Origin: JAAYCB01 sp012744395
GTDB lineage: Bacteria; Planctomycetota; Planctomycetia; Pirellulales; Thermoguttaceae
Length of the DNA: 37,355 bases
Assembly (NCBI GenBank): GCA_028703175.1
Contig: JAQVNJ010000051.1
Span: forward strand, 1 to 37,355
Reading direction: 5' to 3'
This document shows, in pieces, positions 31,806 to 37,355 of the stretch; the first letter of the stretch is position 1, and the number at the start of each line of letters is the position of its first letter. Below the pieces are notes generated by a model. It searched no databases. It saw only the letters and a program-made list of their open reading frames with translations, and had not been told where the DNA came from. A program made the translations under genes and the position numbers.

Positions 31806-34288
31806 TTTTCACACCCCGCCGCCTTCGCCGCGCCGGCTTGACTTCCGCGCCGGCCCGCCCCAAATACCGCCTGGGCGCGATCCTCGCCCTCCCGTTGCTT
31901 GCCGGCCTCGCGGCCGGCCCGTCGGCCGCCGGCGAGCAGACGCCGCAGGTGACCAGCGAACTCCGCGGCCGGGCGGTAAGCACGCTCCGCGACGTGCTTG
32001 AGCGCCAAGAGCGCTGGGTCAAGGTCCACGCGGCGGAGTTCCTCCTCGGTCTGGACTATCCGGAAGGAGTCGAGAGGGAGTTCACCGAGGAGCTTGAAAG
32101 GCATGGCACGGAGCCGGAATACCGGATCGGCATTTGGCGCGTGCTGGCCAAGGCCGCCTATGACCCCCGCGAGAACCGCCGCTTTATTGCGCGGATTCGC
32201 GACGTGTTTCTCGATTCCGCCGCGCCCGACCGGCTGCACGCCGCCGAGACCTTGGCCAAGCTCGGATACGCCGTTCCACAAGAAACGGGCCCGACCGGCG
32301 GCGGCCAGCCGGAGCGCGCGGCGTTTGAGCGCGCGGCCGGCGGCGGCGATTCAATGGCCGTCTACGCCCGCTGGGTCTTGCTCAACAGCGACCCGCGGCG
32401 CGACGACTCGCCGCTGGCGGAAATGCTCTCGTCGGCGGATGCCGGCGTCCGCGGCACGGCGGCTTACGCGATTCGCCACCTCGCGTCGGTCTCTCCGGCC
32501 ACGCAGCGAGCCCTGGCGTCCGCCGCCGCCGGACCGCGGGATTCGGCCGCCGAGATCCAGCTCGTCTGCGCAATGGCCGTGCACGCGCCGGCCGCCCAGC
32601 GCGGCGAGTGGCTCGCCCGGCTGCGCGAGTCCGCCGCAACCGCGGACGCCAGGCACAGGTACCACGCCCGCCAGACGCTGGCGCAACTGGCCGGCCTGGC
32701 CGATCTGGCGCTGCTCAGCCGGGGGTTGGACGACGCGGATGCCGACGTCCGCGCTGCGTCGGCCTACGCCGTCCTGCGACTCGGCCGGCGGGCGCGCCAC
32801 CGGCTGTTCGGGATCGACTGGGCGGTGATCGCCCTCTACGCCCTGGGAATGCTGGCCGTCGGATGGTTCTACTCGCGGCGGACGTCGACGGCCGACGATT
32901 ACCTGCTCGGCGGCCGCAAAATGAATCCGCTCAGCGTCGGCCTTTCGCTGTTCGCCACGCTCTTGAGCACGATTTCGTACCTGGCGTATCCCGGCGAGAT
33001 GATCCGCTACGGACCGATGGTGCTGGCGATGATCGTGGCCTATCCGCTGGTTGCCCTGATCGTCGGTTGGCTGATGATCCCGTTTTTCATGAAGCTCCGG
33101 GTGACCAGCGCCTACCAGATTCTCGAGATGCAGTTGGGGCTGGGCGTGCGGATGCTGGGATCGATCTTCTTCCTCTCGCTGCGGCTGCTCTGGATGGCGG
33201 TGATCATCTATGCCACGACGGACAAGGTCCTCGTGCCCCTGATGGGGCTGACTTCCGCGGCCACGCCCTGGTTGTGTCTCGCGCTCGGCGCGATCACGAT
33301 CACCTATACGTCGATGGGCGGTCTGCGCGCGGTCGTGCTCACGGACGTCGTGCAAACCTTGATCCTGCTCGGGGGCGCGGTCCTGACGGTCGTCGTGATC
33401 ACGCTTCACTTGGGGGGCGTGGCGAATTGGTGGCCCACCGCCTGGCCGGCCCACTGGCCCGAGCCGCGGCTCTACGATCCCAACGAGCGGATCACGTTCG
33501 TCGGCATCGTGCTGGCGACGTTCACCTGGTGGGTCTGCACGTCCGGATCGGACCAGATGGCCATCCAGCGCTATCTGGCCACGCGAGATACAAGGACGGC
33601 CCGCCAGGTGCTGATCACCACGCTCGGCGCCAATGTCGTGGTCAATCTCCTGTTGACATGCGTGGGCTTTTCGCTGCTGGCGTACTTCCGCCTCAATCCG
33701 CACCTGGTTGGCGACGGGCAGACGATCCTCGGCGACGCGGACCGGCTGTTCCCGCAGTTCATCGCCGTCGGCTTCCCGGCAGGGCTGAGCGGACTGGTCG
33801 TGGCGGGGCTTCTCGCCGCGGCGATGTCGAGCCTCTCCTCCGGCGTCAACTCGTCCTCATCGGTGATCACCGTCGATTTCATCAACCGTTTCCGCCGCAA
33901 GGAGAACCAGACCAATCAGGTCAGGCTGGCCCGGTACGTCTCCGTCGTCGTCGGCGCGATCGTGGTCGCCCTCAGCGCGTATGTCGGAGTCGTGCAGGGC
34001 AACCTGCTCGAGGTGACCTACAAGGTGGTGAACCTGATCACCGCCCCGTTGTTCGGACTGTTCTTCATGGCCATGTTCGTGCCCTGGGCCAAGGGCTGGG
34101 CGACAATCGTCGGCGCGGTCTGCGGGATGACCGTCGCGATCACGATCAGTTTCTGGAAGGAATTGACCGGCACCACCGGCGGGATCAGCTTCCTCTGGGC
34201 GATGCCGTCGTCGTTTCTGGCCCAGATCGCTGTCGGTTCGCTGGCCAGCCTCGTGCCGATCGGCCGCCGCAATCAACCCGCCGCATGA
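31802..34288 (+). CDS. HEAT-repeat domain fused to a sodium:solute symporter
   Basis: This 828-aa protein has two parts. Residues 1-340 begin with a signal-like hydrophobic segment (LGAILALPLLAGLAAGPSAAGEQ) followed by helical HEAT-like repeats (AAETLAKLGYA, VRGTAAYAIRHLASV, ADVRAASAYAVLRLGRRA). From about 345 it is an SSS-family Na+/solute symporter: WAVIALYALGMLAVGWFYSRRTSTADDYLLGGRKMNPLSVGLSLFA, LSTISYLAYPGEM, and repeated membrane helices to the end, with AAAMSSLSSGVNSSSSVITVD as the usual Na+-site segment. The start ATG at 31802 overlaps the dipeptidase stop by 4 bases (ATGA), implying coupled translation. The HEAT part would lie outside the membrane. The substrate is unknown; a dipeptide or amino acid is suggested by the coupled gene. 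Such a fusion is unusual for SSS transporters. Confidence 0.88.
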   Translation: MIFTPRRLRRAGLTSAPARPKYRLGAILALPLLAGLAAGPSAAGEQTPQVTSELRGRAVSTLRDVLERQERWVKVHAAEFLLGLDYPEGVEREFTEELERHGTEPEYRIGIWRVLAKAAYDPRENRRFIARIRDVFLDSAAPDRLHAAETLAKLGYAVPQETGPTGGGQPERAAFERAAGGGDSMAVYARWVLLNSDPRRDDSPLAEMLSSADAGVRGTAAYAIRHLASVSPATQRALASAAAGPRDSAAEIQLVCAMAVHAPAAQRGEWLARLRESAATADARHRYHARQTLAQLAGLADLALLSRGLDDADADVRAASAYAVLRLGRRARHRLFGIDWAVIALYALGMLAVGWFYSRRTSTADDYLLGGRKMNPLSVGLSLFATLLSTISYLAYPGEMIRYGPMVLAMIVAYPLVALIVGWLMIPFFMKLRVTSAYQILEMQLGLGVRMLGSIFFLSLRLLWMAVIIYATTDKVLVPLMGLTSAATPWLCLALGAITITYTSMGGLRAVVLTDVVQTLILLGGAVLTVVVITLHLGGVANWWPTAWPAHWPEPRLYDPNERITFVGIVLATFTWWVCTSGSDQMAIQRYLATRDTRTARQVLITTLGANVVVNLLLTCVGFSLLAYFRLNPHLVGDGQTILGDADRLFPQFIAVGFPAGLSGLVVAGLLAAAMSSLSSGVNSSSSVITVDFINRFRRKENQTNQVRLARYVSVVVGAIVVALSAYVGVVQGNLLEVTYKVVNLITAPLFGLFFMAMFVPWAKGWATIVGAVCGMTVAITISFWKELTGTTGGISFLWAMPSSFLAQIAVGSLASLVPIGRRNQPAA

Positions 34289-34294
34289 CTGGCG

Positions 34295-35341
34295 ATGGAT
34301 CAACCGTTCATGGAATCCGAACCGCAGCCACGGCTTACCGATGTGGACCGCCGCATCTGGGGCGAAGAGCTCGACGCGTTCGTGCCCGAGCGGATTTTCG
34401 ATGTCCACACCCACGTCTACCGCTGGCAGTTCAGCGGCGAGAACGACTCGGGCCCGCTTTACGACCTGCTGGGAAACAGGTTTCCGGTCGCCGATTGGCA
34501 GCGGCTCGATCGCTGCGACGCGGTGTTGATGCCCGGCCGGCGGGTGTCTCGGCTGGCGTTCGGCTTTCCCTTTCCCAATTGCGACTTCGAGGCGGCGAAC
34601 CGATTCGTTGCCGGCGAGGCGGCAAAGGACCCGGCCTCGGCCGGTCTGGCGCTCGTCCACCCGCGGCTGGCCGAAGAAGACTTCGAGCGGCAGCTCCGCG
34701 ATCTGAAGCTGATCGGCTTGAAACCGTACCGCTGCTATGCGGCCGGCGGCGATCCGGTCGCCTGCCGGATTGGCGACATGCTGCCCGACTGGCAAACGGC
34801 GCTGGCCGAGCGGCACGGGCTGATCGTCATGCTCCACCTGGCACGGCGGGATGCAATCGCCGATCCGCAGAACATCGCGGACCTCGAGCGGCTCGCGGCC
34901 CGGCATCCCCACGTGAAGTGGATTCTCGCCCACTGCGCGCGGAGTTATTCAGCCTGGCCGATCGAGCGCGTCGCCGCTCGGCTGCGGGGACTTCCCAACG
35001 TCTGGTTCGACACCTCGTCGGTCTGCGAGTCGGATGCGATCGAGGCGCTCTTGGCGGCAGTCGGCCCCGATCGGGTGATGTATGGCAGCGACGACCTGCC
35101 GGTCGGCGTTCTCCGCGGCAAGTACATCGCCTTCGGATACGCCTGGGCGTACCTCTCCCCAGACAACCAGTCGCTCGACCTGTCTCACTGCAACGGGCAG
35201 ATGACCTTCACCCGCTACGAGCAGTTGCGGGCGATGCGCCGCGCGTGCCAACGGCTCGGCCTGCCGCGCAGCCAGGTTGAAGACATCTTCTGCAACACGG
35301 CGCTCCGGCTGATCGAAGCGGTCCGCCGCGGCGCCCGCTGA
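34295..35341 (+). CDS. Amidohydrolase family (TIM barrel) protein
   Basis: This 348-aa metal-dependent amidohydrolase of the amidohydrolase_2 (PF04909) type acts as a hydrolase or decarboxylase in that family. The HxH metal site is in FDVHTHVYRW (H38, H40). Further conserved parts are GLKPYRCYAAGG, LIVMLHLARR (His), WILAHCARSY (His) and VMYGSDDLP (the metal-binding Asp). The C-terminus has the usual IFCNTALRLI helix. It begins 6 bases after the transporter stop, so it belongs to the same operon. There is no signal peptide. A second in-frame ATG at 34310 is possible. The substrate is not identifiable; with the dipeptidase and aldolase-like genes nearby a nitrogen compound or aromatic acid is conceivable. 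Confidence 0.87.
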   Translation: MDQPFMESEPQPRLTDVDRRIWGEELDAFVPERIFDVHTHVYRWQFSGENDSGPLYDLLGNRFPVADWQRLDRCDAVLMPGRRVSRLAFGFPFPNCDFEAANRFVAGEAAKDPASAGLALVHPRLAEEDFERQLRDLKLIGLKPYRCYAAGGDPVACRIGDMLPDWQTALAERHGLIVMLHLARRDAIADPQNIADLERLAARHPHVKWILAHCARSYSAWPIERVAARLRGLPNVWFDTSSVCESDAIEALLAAVGPDRVMYGSDDLPVGVLRGKYIAFGYAWAYLSPDNQSLDLSHCNGQMTFTRYEQLRAMRRACQRLGLPRSQVEDIFCNTALRLIEAVRRGAR

Positions 35342-35351
35342 CCGGGGGCGA

Positions 35352-36695
35352 TCACGCCAGCCGGGCGAAACCGCTGTGGCGGACCGGCCCGCCGATCCGC
35401 CCTTCCACATCATCGCGATCGATCGCCGCGGCCAGTTCAGGGAGGATTTCCCTGGCCGCGGCCAGGTACCGGTCGACATGCTCGTCGCCGTGGGCCAGCG
35501 AGGGGTAGAAGCCGCCGCCGGCGAGGATGCCGCGGGCGAGCATGCGGACGGTCAGCAGGGTGCCCAGCGCGGCCGCCCGGGGATGATCGAACTGGATCGA
35601 GACGAGGGCCGGATGCCCGACGGCGTTGAGCGGCACGCCCGCCCGAGCGGCGATTTCCCGCACCCCCTCCTGGAATCGCCTGCCGATCGCCTCGACGTGG
35701 CGCGGCACGTCGGCGGACCGCATTTTGCGGATCGCCGCCAGCGCCGCGGCAGGCCCCACGCCCTCGGTCCAATACGTGCTGGAGATGAACGACTCCTGCG
35801 CGGCCTGCATCACCGCCGCCCGGCCGATGACCGCGGCGATCGGGTGGCCGTTGCCGAGCGCTTTGGCAAACACGGCCAGGTCCGGCGCGGCGCGATAGCG
35901 CAAGTGAGCGCCGCCGAGATGCAGCCGCCAGCCGGCGGTGATCTCGTCGAGCACGATCACCGCGCCGGAGCGGTCGCAGAGCGCGCGGACCCCGGCGAGA
36001 AAACCCGGGTCCGGATCGGCGCGCCGCGTCGGCTCCATCACCACGGCGGCCAATTCATCGCCGTGCCGCGCGGCAATCGCCGCCAGCCCGTCCAGATCGT
36101 TGTAGCGGAACGGCAGCGCCGTATTCGCCAGCATCGAAGGCACGCCGCGGGGCTTCAGCCCCGGCAGGAGATGGCCGCTCAGCCGGTCCGCTTCGCCCGC
36201 GGGCCCGAGGTTCGCCGCCAGGTACCAGTCATGCCAGCCGTGATACCCGCACAGCGCGACGCGGTCGCGCCCCGTAGCCGCGCGGGCAATCCGCACCGCC
36301 GCGGCCATCGCCTCCCCGCCCGTCCGCCCGAAGCGGACCTGCTCGGCCCAGGGGTGAAGCTCCAACAGCAGGCGCGCAAGCTCGACCTCCTCGGGATTGT
36401 TCAGCGAGCACATCGAACCGGCTCGGACGCGGCGGACGACGGCTTCGGTCACTTCCGGGTCGTTGTAGCCCAGCAGGCAGGCGCCGACGGCCATCGTTGC
36501 CATGTCGAGGAATCGCCGGCCGTCGAGATCGACGATTTCGCATCCCCGTGCTTCGCGGTAGTACGGCGGCCACTGGCCCGGGGCAAACATCTCCGGCCGC
36601 TTGCTGAGAAGCTGCGTCCCACCGGGGATCAGGGATTTGGCCTCCGCGTAAAGCGCCTGGTTTGACGAGGCGCGATGGTCCGGCGTTGGTTGCAT
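35352..36695 (-). CDS. Class III aminotransferase (glutamate-1-semialdehyde mutase-like)
   Basis: This 447-aa PLP-dependent enzyme of aminotransferase class III resembles glutamate-1-semialdehyde 2,1-aminomutase-type sequences (SLIPGGTQLLSKRPEMF, GYNDPEVTEAV, FGRTGGEAMAAAVRIARAATGRD, YHGWHDWY). The PLP-contact Asp/Glu is in VIVLDEITAGWR (D250, E251) and the Schiff-base lysine is K278 in FAKALGNGHP. The C-terminus has GGGFYPSLAHGDEHVDRYL. Because the usual hemL context is missing and many planctomycete genes of this type are paralogues, I do not assign hemL. It ends 10 bases after the amidohydrolase stop on the opposite strand (convergent). It is likely co-transcribed with the D-threonine aldolase-like gene upstream of it. 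Confidence 0.88.
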   Translation of the reverse strand: MQPTPDHRASSNQALYAEAKSLIPGGTQLLSKRPEMFAPGQWPPYYREARGCEIVDLDGRRFLDMATMAVGACLLGYNDPEVTEAVVRRVRAGSMCSLNNPEEVELARLLLELHPWAEQVRFGRTGGEAMAAAVRIARAATGRDRVALCGYHGWHDWYLAANLGPAGEADRLSGHLLPGLKPRGVPSMLANTALPFRYNDLDGLAAIAARHGDELAAVVMEPTRRADPDPGFLAGVRALCDRSGAVIVLDEITAGWRLHLGGAHLRYRAAPDLAVFAKALGNGHPIAAVIGRAAVMQAAQESFISSTYWTEGVGPAAALAAIRKMRSADVPRHVEAIGRRFQEGVREIAARAGVPLNAVGHPALVSIQFDHPRAAALGTLLTVRMLARGILAGGGFYPSLAHGDEHVDRYLAAAREILPELAAAIDRDDVEGRIGGPVRHSGFARLA

Positions 36696-36752
36696 GGAAA
36701 GATGCTCCGGCGATCGGTTCGTGGTGCGCCAGGCCCGCGCGGTGGCGTGTTT

Positions 36753-37355
36753 TCAAGCCAGTTTTCCGGAACCCTCGATCGGCCAGACATCGACCACGCG
36801 CCGATCCTCGTGGACGACGATCTGGCGGTGGAGATTGCACGTCGTGCAGGCGTGGCTGGGAAGCAGTTCGACCGCCTGGCCGATTTTCCAGTCCGGCGCG
36901 TTGCACACGATCGAGTGTTCTTCGGAGACGAAGCTCGGAATCTGGGCCTGCGGATGGTCCTTGATACGCGGAAGCCCGAATTCGCAGCCGGCGCCCTTGA
37001 GCCCCACGTCGAGCACCGCCACGCCCGGCCGCTTGCTGATCACCCGGGCAAGCACGGACAAGGCGACTTTGAAATCCGGCAGCATCTCAGCGTAGCGCCA
37101 GTCCATCGTGGCATAACTGCCCGCCTGGACTTCCGTCACGCCTTCGATCGTGCCGGTGAACTGGTGCGTGGACGAAGAGCCGCCGCTGAGGATCCTGACT
37201 TCGATGCCGCTGGCTTCGACGAGCCGCCGGGTCTGGAGGGCCTGGTCGAAGGCTTGCCGTACCAGCCGCTCCCGCTGGGCTGGATCGTTGACATACACGG
37301 CGTGCCCCTCATAGGCCTGCAACCCGTCGAACCGCAAACCCGCCAGCGGCAGAAT
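36753..37355 (-). CDS. D-threonine aldolase/D-serine dehydratase-like protein, partial
   Basis: This is the C-terminal ~200 residues of a PLP enzyme of the alanine racemase N-terminal/DSD1-like family; the gene runs off the window end at 37355, so its start is missing. Visible are PLAGLRFDGLQAYEGHAVYV near the left edge, LSGGSSSTHQFTG (phosphate-binding segment), VQAGSYATMDW, GCEFGLPRIKDHP, SEEHSIV, and the zinc-binding end LLPSHACTTCNLH (His, Cys, Cys) with a final WPIEG. These fit D-threonine aldolase, D-serine dehydratase or D-3-hydroxyaspartate aldolase, which share this fold. Together with the upstream dipeptidase cluster and the class III aminotransferase it points to D-hydroxy-amino-acid metabolism. 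The exact reaction cannot be assigned. Confidence 0.8.
   Translation of the reverse strand: MLPLAGLRFDGLQAYEGHAVYVNDPAQRERLVRQAFDQALQTRRLVEASGIEVRILSGGSSSTHQFTGTIEGVTEVQAGSYATMDWRYAEMLPDFKVALSVLARVISKRPGVAVLDVGLKGAGCEFGLPRIKDHPQAQIPSFVSEEHSIVCNAPDWKIGQAVELLPSHACTTCNLHRQIVVHEDRRVVDVWPIEGSGKLA

Overview
The window is a GC-rich chromosomal segment that most likely comes from a planctomycete (Pirellulales-like). The evidence is the gene content: a DUF1559 protein with a prepilin-type N-terminus, a secreted sulfatase, a large exported protein with the FEPLETRALLSA (LEPR-XLL type) motif, a Tat-exported Gfo/Idh/MocA oxidoreductase beside a DoxX-like membrane protein, Hsp70 proteins of an enlarged non-DnaK type with DUF2760, and many GTTCCCAAGC palindromes between genes. 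No rRNA, tRNA or CRISPR array was seen. The 3' end cuts a gene.

Layout. 1-4746 (+): DUF1559 protein, secreted ceramidase-like hydrolase, a strong hairpin, secreted sulfatase. 4747-5395: a decayed repeat-bounded element holding a scrap of a RAYT/IS200-like transposase. 5396-10538 (-): a chaperone operon, DUF2760 then a 596-aa Hsp70 then a second Hsp70 whose frame is broken by a 1-nt shift. 10823-13228 (-): a Hanks-type kinase and a D-2-hydroxyacid dehydrogenase. 13229-14194: a 966-base non-coding stretch with a second decayed RAYT element (the N- and C-terminal ends of the transposase joined), two perfect palindromes and a candidate structured RNA. 14195-20263 (+): DoxX-like protein, two tandem Gfo/Idh/MocA oxidoreductases, a sugar phosphate isomerase-like TIM barrel, and a PHA-granule-region small protein. 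20568-24233 (-): pheT and pheS, with REP-like palindromes on both sides of pheS. 24452-25594 (-): a GH5-like glycoside hydrolase. 26210-27838 (+): the large LEPR-type exported protein. 28166-35341 (+): ceramidase-like hydrolase, two small related proteins, M19 dipeptidase, a HEAT/sodium-solute-symporter fusion and an amidohydrolase. 35352-37355 (-): class III aminotransferase and a D-threonine aldolase/D-serine dehydratase-like protein.

How the genes may work together (inference). The 14-20 kb block looks like a sugar-oxidation module: two oxidoreductases, a TIM-barrel isomerase and a membrane DoxX partner. The 28-37 kb block is rich in amide, peptide and amino-acid enzymes around a transporter that is translationally coupled to the dipeptidase, and may handle D-amino-acid-containing or hydroxy-amino-acid compounds. 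The kinase, DUF2760 and Hsp70 genes may form a chaperone module. The most unusual observations are the pair of differently deleted RAYT relics inside long inverted repeats, the REP-like palindromes near them and around pheS, the split Hsp70, the HEAT-symporter fusion and the candidate structured RNA upstream of the doxX-like gene.
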